6,023 bases of DNA from assembly GCA_947629605.1 (NCBI GenBank), contig CANREK010000087.1:1-6023 (forward strand), given 5' to 3'. A program made the position numbers and the translations under genes. Below are positions 1-5,889 of the stretch, piece after piece. The stretch is from an uncultured Clostridia bacterium (lineage in GTDB: Bacteria; Bacillota; Clostridia; Christensenellales; Borkfalkiaceae). How positions within the stretch are numbered: position 1 is the first letter of the stretch; the number at the start of each line of letters is the position of its first letter. The notes beneath the pieces were generated by a model. It ran no database searches. It was not told the DNA's origin and was given only the letters and a program-made list of their open reading frames with translations.

Positions 1-1244
1 GAACGAAGGACGCACTGCCGTCGGACATCTACAAATGGCACTTCATCGAGGATGCGGCAAGGCGTGCTTCCGAAAAGTACGGCTTCAAGGAGATCCGCAC
101 GCCCGTCTTTGAGCACACCGAGCTCTTCTCCCGCGGCGTGGGGGACACGACCGACGTCGTCACAAAGGAGATGTACACCTTCCTCGACAAGGGCGGCCGT
201 TCCGTGACGCTTCGCCCCGAGGGCACGGCGGGGGTCGCGCGCGCCTTCATCGAAAACGGACTGCAAGGCGGCGTCATGCCCTTTAAGACCTACTATCTCA
301 TCTCCGCCTTCCGCTATGAACGCCCGCAGGCCGGTCGGCTTCGGGAATTCCACCAATTCGGCGCCGAGCTCTACGGTGCGGAGGGGCCCGCGGCGGATGC
401 CGAAGTCATCGCCTTCGCCACCCGATTTTTGCGGGAGATCGGCGTCACCGCGGCCGTGAAACTTCACATCAACTCCATCGGCTGTCCCGCTTGCCGCGCC
501 AAGTATCAGGAGGCGCTCAAAGAGTATTTCCGACCCCATCTCAGTGAAATGTGCGAGGATTGCAGGAGCCGTTTCGACAAAAATCCCATGCGCATGATCG
601 ATTGCAAGGAGGAAAATTGCAAAAAATACACCGCGGGTGCGCCGCGCATGCTCGACTTTTTGTGCGACGATTGCAGGGCGCACTTCGAGGGGGTGAAGAG
701 CCTCCTGACGGCGTCGGCGATCGTGTATGACGTCGACCCCTCCATCGTGCGCGGGCTGGACTATTACAGCCGCACGGTGTTTGAATTCACGAGCGACGCC
801 CTCGGCGCCCAGAGCACGGTGCTCGGCGGCGGAAGATATGACACGCTCCTTGCCCAACTCGGCGCAAAACCCACCCCTGCCGTCGGATTTGCGGCGGGAT
901 TGGAGCGGCTCATCATGCTGCTCGACGCGCTCAACATCTCCCCCGCGGAACAGAAAGCCGATTGTTATCTCCTCGGCATGGACGGGGAATCCCGCAAGAG
1001 AGCCTTCCTCCTCGCCGAAGTTTTGAGAAGCGAGGGGCTCATCTGCGAGACCGACCTCGTCGACCGCTCCGTCAAGGCGCAATTCAAGTATGCGGACAAG
1101 CTTGGCGCAAGATTCGTCGTCGTTCTCGGGGAGACGGAGCTTCAAGAGGGAGTCGCCGAAGTCAAGGATATGAAAACTTCCGCCTCACAGCGCGTAAGAT
1201 TCGGCGCTTTGGCACAATATATCAAACAGGGGAGGAAATTGTAA
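1..1244 (+). CDS. hisS: Histidyl-tRNA synthetase, 5'-truncated
   Basis: Class II aminoacyl-tRNA synthetase that charges tRNA-His with histidine in the cytoplasm. The reading frame is open from the first base: codons begin at base 3 with TKDALPSDIYKW, and bases 1-2 (GA) fit the end of a Gly codon of the usual RGTKD start, so only about 5-10 N-terminal residues are missing. 413 codons are visible. Numbered from base 3, motif 2 (RYERPQAGRLREFHQ) starts at residue 104, the histidine-binding HisA motif (VRGLDYYSRT) is at about bases 747-776, GGGRYD at about 828-845, motif 3 (AVGFAAGLERL) at about 879-911, and the C-terminal anticodon-binding domain follows from about base 957. The insertion domain carries eight cysteines in four pairs (C161/C164, C184/C187, C201/C206, C221/C224). 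The family assignment is secure. The GTG at 138 is an internal Val codon, not a start. The TAA stop abuts the thioredoxin ATG. Confidence 0.98.
   Translation, partial: TKDALPSDIYKWHFIEDAARRASEKYGFKEIRTPVFEHTELFSRGVGDTTDVVTKEMYTFLDKGGRSVTLRPEGTAGVARAFIENGLQGGVMPFKTYYLISAFRYERPQAGRLREFHQFGAELYGAEGPAADAEVIAFATRFLREIGVTAAVKLHINSIGCPACRAKYQEALKEYFRPHLSEMCEDCRSRFDKNPMRMIDCKEENCKKYTAGAPRMLDFLCDDCRAHFEGVKSLLTASAIVYDVDPSIVRGLDYYSRTVFEFTSDALGAQSTVLGGGRYDTLLAQLGAKPTPAVGFAAGLERLIMLLDALNISPAEQKADCYLLGMDGESRKRAFLLAEVLRSEGLICETDLVDRSVKAQFKYADKLGARFVVVLGETELQEGVAEVKDMKTSASQRVRFGALAQYIKQGRKL
1229..1235 (+). promoter_or_regulatory. Shine-Dalgarno site of trxA, inside the hisS 3' end
   Basis: GGGGAGG, with its GGAGG core at 1231-1235, lies 9 bases before the trxA ATG and within the last hisS codons. 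It supports independent ribosome loading on trxA even though the two genes have no gap between them, and it fixes the trxA start at 1245. Confidence 0.85.
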
Positions 1245-1559
1245 ATGGTAAAAGAGGTGAGCGGGCAGGAGCTCGACAGGCTCGTGGCGGAAAAACGGAC
1301 ACTTATATGCGATTTTTGGGCATCTTGGTGCGGCCCGTGCCGCATGCTCGGGCCCGTCATGGAGCAGATGAGCGAGGAATTTAAGGACAGGGCGGAGTTC
1401 GTCAAAGTCAACGTCAACGAGAACGGCGACCTCGCCGCGTCGCTCGGCATTTTCTCCATTCCCGATGTCTACCTGTTTGAGGATGGCGAAGTCAAGGCGC
1501 ACAGCGTCGGCTTCCTTCCCGAGGAAGAGATGCGCGAATGGATCGAGGAGAACTTGTAA
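1245..1559 (+). CDS. trxA: Thioredoxin
   Basis: Small cytoplasmic dithiol-disulfide oxidoreductase that reduces protein disulfides, normally recharged by thioredoxin reductase; no reductase gene is visible here. The protein is 104 residues, close to the usual 105-109. The active site WCGPC is at residues 28-32, with the buried Asp of the family (E. coli Asp26) at D23 in DFWASWCGPC. The cis-proline loop is at GIFSIPD (P73), and the late glycine that packs by the active site is G89 in HSVGF. Two departures are visible: the residue after the cis-Pro is Asp74, where Thr is usual, and an extra Cys22 precedes the buried Asp. The start ATG follows the hisS TAA directly and has a good Shine-Dalgarno site, so the gene is probably in a hisS-trxA operon. 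Assignment to the classical thioredoxin fold is firm; its being the main cellular thioredoxin is not shown. Confidence 0.95.
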   Translation: MVKEVSGQELDRLVAEKRTLICDFWASWCGPCRMLGPVMEQMSEEFKDRAEFVKVNVNENGDLAASLGIFSIPDVYLFEDGEVKAHSVGFLPEEEMREWIEENL

Positions 1560-1577
1560 AATTGAGCGGGTTCGCAC

Positions 1578-1689
1578 ACACCCCTTCCGCCCCTACGGGG
1601 CACCCACCCCTCGAGGGGTGGGCAAGCGGGTCCCTTGGCTCCCCCTTGAGGGGGAGCTGTCACGCGTCCTTGCGTGACTGAGGGGGTGT
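1578..1689. repeat. GC-rich hairpin-cluster element with short terminal inverted repeats
   Basis: This non-coding block packs four hairpins: GCCCC-TAC-GGGGC (1589-1601), a perfect 20-base palindrome (1603-1622), GCTCCCCCT-TG-AGGGGGAGC (1638-1657), and GTCACGC-loop-GCGTGAC (1659-1678). It is bounded by a 7-base inverted repeat, ACACCCC at 1578-1584 and GGGGTGT at 1683-1689. The paired modules GCTCCCCC...GGGGGAGC and GTCACG...CGTGAC followed by TGAGGGGGTGT resemble intergenic palindromic elements I remember as recurring in many Clostridia genomes; that is memory, not a search result. No target-site duplication is evident at the ends. The GC-rich stretch to about 1730 may belong to the same element, so the right boundary is uncertain. 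It could be a non-autonomous mobile or REP-like repeat, and on RNA it would fold strongly in the hisS-trxA 3' end. Confidence 0.6.
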
Positions 1690-1733
1690 CATTCCAATCG
1701 CTTCGCCGCGCCACGATACGCCGCACGCGCAAA
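1690..1733. other. Unassigned intergenic spacer, GC-rich in its second half
   Basis: This stretch links the hairpin cluster to the terminator. It begins CATTCCAAT and becomes rich in CG dinucleotides (CGCCGCG, CGATACGCCG, CACGCGC). I see no gene, promoter or strong hairpin. It may be the tail of the repeat element next to it. Confidence 0.4.
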
Positions 1734-1734
1734 C

Positions 1735-1763
1735 AAAAAAACCGTCACTTATGTGACGGTTTT
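1735..1763. terminator. Bidirectional intrinsic terminator between trxA and the lipoprotein gene
   Basis: The stem ACCGTCAC (1741-1748), loop TTAT, and GTGACGGT (1753-1760) is flanked by an A-run on the left (1735-1741) and TTTT on the right (1760-1763), so A-T pairs extend the stem to 11 bp. Read on the minus strand, the hairpin is followed by seven T's only about 20-45 bases past the lipoprotein stop, a strong Rho-independent terminator for that gene. Read on the plus strand, the T-run is shorter (TTTT, then C), giving a weaker terminator for hisS-trxA. Its position between convergent genes fits a shared role. Confidence 0.88.
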
Positions 1764-1779
1764 CGCATGTTTTCACAAA

Positions 1780-2733
1780 TTATCTGTCCTCGAACGTCGC
1801 GTCTTTCAGCGTATAGGTCATGGTGCCGAGGGAGTACATCACGTCGTACTCGAAACTGAGCAGGACACTGCGGTACTTCTTGGAATTGTCGTCGCTCCTC
1901 GCCGCGTAGACAAAGTTGCGGGTGGCGCCTCTCTGCTTGGCATCGTAGGTGCAGGAGACTTTCACCGCGTCGATGCTCTCCTCGACATGTTCGCCGTTGA
2001 GCTCGAAGGAGACGGGCGCCGTCACCGATTCGGAGGCGACGTTGACGCCGATGGCTCTCTGCGTCTGCGGGTCGATGGTCTTGAAGTAGGCCGACGTCGG
2101 GAGACTGAGCCCGCGCAGTGCGATGACGATCTCTTCATTGTCGAGGAAGGTCTCCTTGCCGCCGAGCTTGACCGTCTCCGTCACGGTGCGTTTGCGGGAT
2201 TCGGGCGCGGTGATGTCGAGCGTGTATTCCGCACTCGAAAGGTCCTCGGCATAGTTCACATTGTAGGTGAATTCGTAGGTCGTGAACCATGTCTCCGTGC
2301 CGCCCTCGGTGGAGGGGACGGTGGCATGCACCCGCTTTTCGCTTTTGATGGGGTGAAGTCCCTCCGACGCCTTGGTAAACCAGACGGTCGATTCCATAAA
2401 GTCCTCAAACATGTCCCCGCGCTCACTGCCATAGGTGTATCTGCCCGCGATGTTGAATTCGCTGTGGAGACGGTACACCGGCATCGAGGACGCGGTGTCG
2501 GGAGAAAGTTCCGTGACATAAGTTCCCTCGCGGTATTCGAGGTTGACACCGTCGCTTTGGTCGGGAGCGAAGGTGACGGCGTATTGGAGCCGTTCGCTTT
2601 TCCCCGTGATATTTTCGGTCGTGTTTTCGTAATACCAATTCGGCGAGAAGCCCAGCGTCATCGTGCCGCCGCAACCCGCAAGCAGGCCGAGCGGGGCGAG
2701 GAGCAACAGCCCAAAGAGGCGTTTCTTCTTCAT
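1780..2733 (-). CDS. Lipoprotein of unknown function
   Basis: A 317-residue predicted membrane-anchored lipoprotein of the cell surface. It starts MKKKRLFGLLLLAPLGLLAG and then C21: a Lys/Arg n-region, a Leu-rich hydrophobic core, and the lipobox L-A-G-C, so signal peptidase II should cut before C21 and leave a 296-297 residue lipidated mature chain. I do not recognise the family. The mature part has no further hydrophobic segment; it is rich in Thr, Ser, Glu and aromatics in alternating patterns (for example TWFTTYEFTYNVNY, VLLSFEYDVMYSLGTMTYTL), suggesting a mainly beta fold, with one further Cys (VSCTYDAK). The start at 2733 is chosen because GGAGG lies 7 bases upstream and because the in-frame ATG at 2766 falls within the promoter's -10 box. 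It is transcribed alone: own promoter upstream, terminator directly downstream. Substrate-binding, adhesion or envelope roles are all possible and none is shown. Confidence 0.88.
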   Translation of the reverse strand: MKKKRLFGLLLLAPLGLLAGCGGTMTLGFSPNWYYENTTENITGKSERLQYAVTFAPDQSDGVNLEYREGTYVTELSPDTASSMPVYRLHSEFNIAGRYTYGSERGDMFEDFMESTVWFTKASEGLHPIKSEKRVHATVPSTEGGTETWFTTYEFTYNVNYAEDLSSAEYTLDITAPESRKRTVTETVKLGGKETFLDNEEIVIALRGLSLPTSAYFKTIDPQTQRAIGVNVASESVTAPVSFELNGEHVEESIDAVKVSCTYDAKQRGATRNFVYAARSDDNSKKYRSVLLSFEYDVMYSLGTMTYTLKDATFEDR

Positions 2734-2740
2734 AGAGAGA

Positions 2741-2745
2741 CCTCC
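2741..2745 (-). promoter_or_regulatory. Shine-Dalgarno site of the lipoprotein gene
   Basis: On the minus strand, GGAGG is followed by TCTCTCT and ATG, a spacing of 7 bases. It selects the ATG at 2733 over the in-frame ATG at 2766, and so places the Lys-rich n-region of the signal peptide at the true N-terminus. Confidence 0.85.
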
Positions 2746-2764
2746 GAAGTGTTCTTTCCGAATC

Positions 2765-2793
2765 ATTATAGCACAAATTTTCGGATTTGTAAA
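2765..2793 (-). promoter_or_regulatory. Sigma-A type promoter of the lipoprotein gene
   Basis: On the minus strand, the -35 TTTACA (2793-2788; one mismatch from TTGACA) is separated by exactly 17 bases from the -10 TATAAT (2770-2765), which is preceded by TG-C, an extended -10. Transcription should begin near 2758, giving a leader of about 25 bases that contains the GGAGG site. This is a strong housekeeping-type promoter on sequence grounds. Confidence 0.85.
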
Positions 2794-2810
2794 AATAAAA
2801 CGGCGAAATA

Positions 2811-2840
2811 TCGGAAATTTTCACGCAAGTATGCTATAAT
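2811..2840 (+). promoter_or_regulatory. Sigma-A extended -10 promoter of addBA
   Basis: TGCTATAAT at 2832-2840 is a consensus -10 with the TGn extension. The -35 region is poor: the best fit at 18-base spacing is TCGGAA at 2811-2816, three of six matches to TTGACA. The extended -10 would have to carry recognition. Transcription should start near 2847, about 20 bases before the addB ATG. Confidence 0.75.
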
Positions 2841-2858
2841 ATAAGAAAAAATTTTGTC

Positions 2859-2864
2859 AGGTGG
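2859..2864 (+). promoter_or_regulatory. Shine-Dalgarno site that fixes the addB start
   Basis: AGGTGG lies 4 bases before the ATG at 2869. The alternative in-frame TTG at 2854 lies upstream of this site and only a few bases after the predicted transcription start, so it has no ribosome site of its own. Confidence 0.75.
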
Positions 2865-2868
2865 ACGA

Positions 2869-5800
2869 ATGACGAACATCATCGGTGCTCCCACGCTCAA
2901 CCGAGCCCTCGCCGCGCTCTCCTCTCTCGTCGAGGCGGGGGAACGGCGCGGGGAAAAGATCACGGTCTTTTGCGAGGACAAACTCACCCTTCTTGCCGAA
3001 AAGGCCGTCGTGGCAAGTTCCAAGGGGACCTTCTCGACCCAAGTGACGACTTTTGCCCGTTTCTTGAAGGGGGACAGGGCCATTCTATCCAAGCAGGGCT
3101 CCGTCATGGAGATCTCCTCCATCCTCTCTGCCTACGAGGGGGAACTGCATTGTTTCAAAAAGAGCGCCGCGCAGGCGGTGTACGAGACCATCGCCCAGCT
3201 CCTCTCCTCCCGTGCCGACGCCGCGCTCCTCAGAGAAAGCGCCGCCGAGACGGAGGGCATGCTCGCCCATAAGCTCTCCGACCTCGCCTTCGTGCTCGAA
3301 AAGTACGAGGAATTTTTACGGGAGAGGGGTCTGCTCGACGAAAACGGCTACCTCGCCCTTCTCCCCGAGAAGATCGAGGAGGAGCTTTGCGGCGGGCACA
3401 TCGTCTTTTTTGCCTTTCCCTCCTTCACCCGTCAGGCCATGGAGGGCGTACGGGCGGCGCTTCGGTGCGCGAACGAGGTCACGGGCATCTTTTTCTCGGG
3501 CAAAGGCGCCGCCTACACCAACGAAGCGGCGCGTGCCTTCCGCCATGCCGCAGAGGAGATGGGGGAAACCCATGCGGTGCAGCTTTCGAGCGACCTCACG
3601 GGCGACGCGGCCTATCTTGCCGAGCATCTCTTCTCCCCCGAGGCCTACGGCGGGGAACCCGAGGCGCGGGAACACATCCATCTCTTCCGCGGCGCGGACG
3701 AGAGCGACGAGACGGAGACCGTCTGCGCCCTCATCAAAAAATATGTCATGGAGGAGGGACTTCGCTATCGCGACTTTGCCGTGCTCCTTCCCGGGAAAGA
3801 GCGCTTCCGCCCGACGGAGCGGATGATGGCGGACTTTCGCATTCCCTTTTTCTCCGATCGCAAGCGGCCCTTTTCGGAACATCCCTTCTGCCGCTTTGTC
3901 CTCGACCTTCTCGCTTGCGTGCACGACGGCGGAAGGCCCGACTCGGTGGACGCCGTGCTCTCTTCCGTCTACTTCGGCGCAGACGATTACAGAAATTATC
4001 TCCTCAAATACGGGGGCTACCGCGGGGCGGTGAACCGCGACATCAAGGACGGCGAGGCGGTCAAGGGGTACGACCGCGACGAACTGGTCTCGGACAGGGA
4101 AAAATTCCGCGGCATCCTCTCCCTCTTTCCGCGCGAGGGAAAGGGGAAGCGGTACACCGAGGCCATCCGCACCCTCTTCGAGCGCGTCGGAGGCGCGGAG
4201 ATCACCGACCTGCTTGCCGCCAAGTTCGAGGGGGCCGAGAAGGAATTCCTCGACATCTCCCCCTTGGAGGAGATCTTAAAGGAGATCGACTCTCTTGCGG
4301 GTGAGGAGAAATTCACCGCGTTCGAATTCAAGAATCTTCTCACGAGCGGGCTCACGGCAAAGGAGATCTCCATGATCCCGCAGTCGGCGGATGCCGTGTT
4401 CGTGGGGGACGCCGCGGAGAGCAGATTCGCCCGCGTTGCCGTTCTCTTCCTGCTCGGCGCCGATGAAACGGTCCCGCGCACCTCGGAGGACACCGCCGTC
4501 ATCACCGACGGCGAGATCAAGCGCCTCAAAGCGCTCTCCCTCGAAATCGAGCCCCAGATCGGCGTCGTCAACGCGCGGGCCAAGGAGAGCGTCTACCTCA
4601 ACCTCTGCTCCTTTGAGCGGGAGCTCTATGTGGGCTGTCCGCTCCGCATCAAGGGGGACGAGGCAAGGCGCGGCGAAGCCTATCTCTCCATCGCTCGGAC
4701 GTGTTTTGGGGCACCCATGCCAGAGACCTACCTCTACAAAAGTTGTGAACGGGCGCCCGCGCTCCGCAATCTTCTGCGGCAGACGGAGGCCTTTGAAGAG
4801 GGCAAAGCGCAGGGCCGCGAACGGCTCGCTTCCCTCATGGAGATGCTCAAAGAGAGCGAGGACGAGGCGCTTCTCATGCGCATTTTGTCGGGCGAAGAGA
4901 AGCGGCCGAGCGAGATGCTGCCAAGGCTCCTCTTCGGCGGACAGATCTCGCCGAGCCTTCTCGAAAGCTACTTCGGCTGTCCCTATAAGAGCTTTGTTTC
5001 CTTCGGTCTCCGCCTTCGGGAGCGGGAGGAGCGGAGCGTGCTCGACACCGACACGGGTTCCTTTGTGCATACCGTGCTCGAACGCACGGCGCCGAACTTC
5101 AACACCTTCCAAAGCGAAGAGGAATGCGAGGCGGCGGCGGAGAGCGTCGCGCGGGAACTTCTCCAAAGTCCCCGCTATGCCTTTTTGGCGGACACGGGCG
5201 CGGGCGTCTACACGGGCGAACGGCTCGTCAAGGAATGCGGCGCGGTCACGCGGGCGTGCTTCCGCCAGATCTGCTGTTCGGACTTTCACGTCGAGGCGAC
5301 GGAGTTCGACATTTCCCTCCCCGCGATCGGCCTCAAAGGCAGGACGGACAGGGTGGACACCTCGGGCGACTTTGTCCGCATCATCGACTACAAGACGGGG
5401 GAGATCGACGACAAGCCTGTCTCTTATTACACGGGGAGAAAGCTCCAACTGCAACTCTATCTCTTGGCGGCGGCGGAGGGGAAGATCCCCGCGGGCGCCT
5501 TCTACTTTCCTGCGCAGGAGACCTTTTTGCGGGACGACGACGTGCCCTTCCGCATGAGGGGATTCTTTGTGAAGGATGACGAAGTGCTCGCCCGCATGGA
5601 CACCCTTCGCACGGAGGGCAAGAGCGACTTTTTCGAGGGCGGCGGCAGGAGTGAAAAGGGGCTCTCCCGCGAGGAATTCGCCGATTTCCTGACCTATGCG
5701 CTTCTCGTCTCCCAAAACGCCATCGGCGAGATGAAGGATGGCAACATCACCCCCTCGCCCTATCAGGGGAATTGCGACTACTGCAAATTCAAGGGCATGT

Positions 5801-5889
5801 GCAACTTTACGGGGGAACACCGCAGGGAAGCCTCGGTCAGCTGTGCACAGATCGCCGCCATCGTCAAGGCGGAAAGGGGGGAGGAATGA
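2869..5889 (+). CDS. addB: AddB, ATP-dependent helicase/nuclease subunit B
   Basis: 1006-residue subunit of the AddAB enzyme, which resects DNA double-strand ends for RecA-dependent repair; AddB's nuclease cuts one of the two strands. The N-terminal half is a helicase-like domain with AddB hallmarks such as VFVGDAAESRF (510-520) and VLFLLGADETVP (525-536). The C-terminal RecB-type nuclease shows G-x3-H ending at H734, GRTDRVD (824-830), DYKTG (840-844) and LQLQLYLL (859-866). Four cysteines match the AddB iron-sulfur cluster: C704 in GCPYKSF, then C969, C972 and C978 in CDYCKFKGMC, far apart in sequence as expected. The N-terminus reads NIIGAPTLNRALA where Bacillus AddB has a Walker A motif, so the GxxxxGK[ST] signature is absent. 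It is shorter than B. subtilis AddB (about 1166). It overlaps addA by 4 bases. RexB, the lactic-acid-bacteria relative, is the alternative name, but the complete Fe-S set favours AddB. Confidence 0.96.
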   Translation: MTNIIGAPTLNRALAALSSLVEAGERRGEKITVFCEDKLTLLAEKAVVASSKGTFSTQVTTFARFLKGDRAILSKQGSVMEISSILSAYEGELHCFKKSAAQAVYETIAQLLSSRADAALLRESAAETEGMLAHKLSDLAFVLEKYEEFLRERGLLDENGYLALLPEKIEEELCGGHIVFFAFPSFTRQAMEGVRAALRCANEVTGIFFSGKGAAYTNEAARAFRHAAEEMGETHAVQLSSDLTGDAAYLAEHLFSPEAYGGEPEAREHIHLFRGADESDETETVCALIKKYVMEEGLRYRDFAVLLPGKERFRPTERMMADFRIPFFSDRKRPFSEHPFCRFVLDLLACVHDGGRPDSVDAVLSSVYFGADDYRNYLLKYGGYRGAVNRDIKDGEAVKGYDRDELVSDREKFRGILSLFPREGKGKRYTEAIRTLFERVGGAEITDLLAAKFEGAEKEFLDISPLEEILKEIDSLAGEEKFTAFEFKNLLTSGLTAKEISMIPQSADAVFVGDAAESRFARVAVLFLLGADETVPRTSEDTAVITDGEIKRLKALSLEIEPQIGVVNARAKESVYLNLCSFERELYVGCPLRIKGDEARRGEAYLSIARTCFGAPMPETYLYKSCERAPALRNLLRQTEAFEEGKAQGRERLASLMEMLKESEDEALLMRILSGEEKRPSEMLPRLLFGGQISPSLLESYFGCPYKSFVSFGLRLREREERSVLDTDTGSFVHTVLERTAPNFNTFQSEEECEAAAESVARELLQSPRYAFLADTGAGVYTGERLVKECGAVTRACFRQICCSDFHVEATEFDISLPAIGLKGRTDRVDTSGDFVRIIDYKTGEIDDKPVSYYTGRKLQLQLYLLAAAEGKIPAGAFYFPAQETFLRDDDVPFRMRGFFVKDDEVLARMDTLRTEGKSDFFEGGGRSEKGLSREEFADFLTYALLVSQNAIGEMKDGNITPSPYQGNCDYCKFKGMCNFTGEHRREASVSCAQIAAIVKAERGEE
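5873..5881 (+). promoter_or_regulatory. Purine-rich ribosome binding stretch for addA
   Basis: AAAGGGGGG, continuing as AGGA to the ATG at 5886, lies inside the last addB codons. AAGGGG (5874-5879) has a 6-base spacing to the ATG, while the GGAGG at 5880-5884 would be too close at 1 base. Together with the ATGA overlap it suggests coupled translation of addB and addA. Confidence 0.65.

Noticed and set aside
138..140. GTG at 138 as the start of a short hisS
   Set aside because: The frame is open upstream to base 1 and encodes conserved HisRS N-terminal sequence (TKDALP, IRTPVFEHTELFSRGV).
1578..1689. CRISPR array or tRNA gene in the hairpin-rich intergenic region
   Set aside because: There are no regularly spaced direct repeats with unique spacers, and the stems do not fold into a cloverleaf with a T-loop or an anticodon arm. 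The only direct repeat seen is AGCGGGT, twice, about 60 bases apart.
1465..1859. Short plus-strand open frames running from trxA through the hairpin cluster
   Set aside because: They translate the repeat and the terminator, lack ribosome sites, and overlap trxA or the lipoprotein gene; palindromic repeats of this kind often give spurious small proteins.
2734..2766. Upstream ATG (2766) as the lipoprotein start, adding 11 residues
   Set aside because: That ATG overlaps the -10 TATAAT box, so it would not be in the transcript, and the signal peptide's Lys-rich start fits the ATG at 2733 with its GGAGG.
1753..2844. A 363-codon plus-strand open frame opposite the lipoprotein gene
   Set aside because: It starts inside the terminator hairpin, has no ribosome site, and its product is Arg/Gly/Val-rich low-quality sequence. 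The minus strand has a signal peptide, lipobox, promoter, Shine-Dalgarno site and terminator, so this is its antisense shadow.
2854..2868. TTG at 2854 as the addB start
   Set aside because: It lies upstream of the AGGTGG ribosome site and just after the predicted transcription start; the ATG at 2869 is better placed.
4391..5557. A 388-codon plus-strand open frame in another frame of addB
   Set aside because: The product is Arg/Ser/Ala-dominated, typical of a frame-shifted high-GC gene, and lies wholly inside addB.
4276..5820. A 514-codon minus-strand open frame opposite addB
   Set aside because: It is a GC-rich antisense shadow with no ribosome site or recognisable motif; addB motifs run through the whole region on the plus strand.
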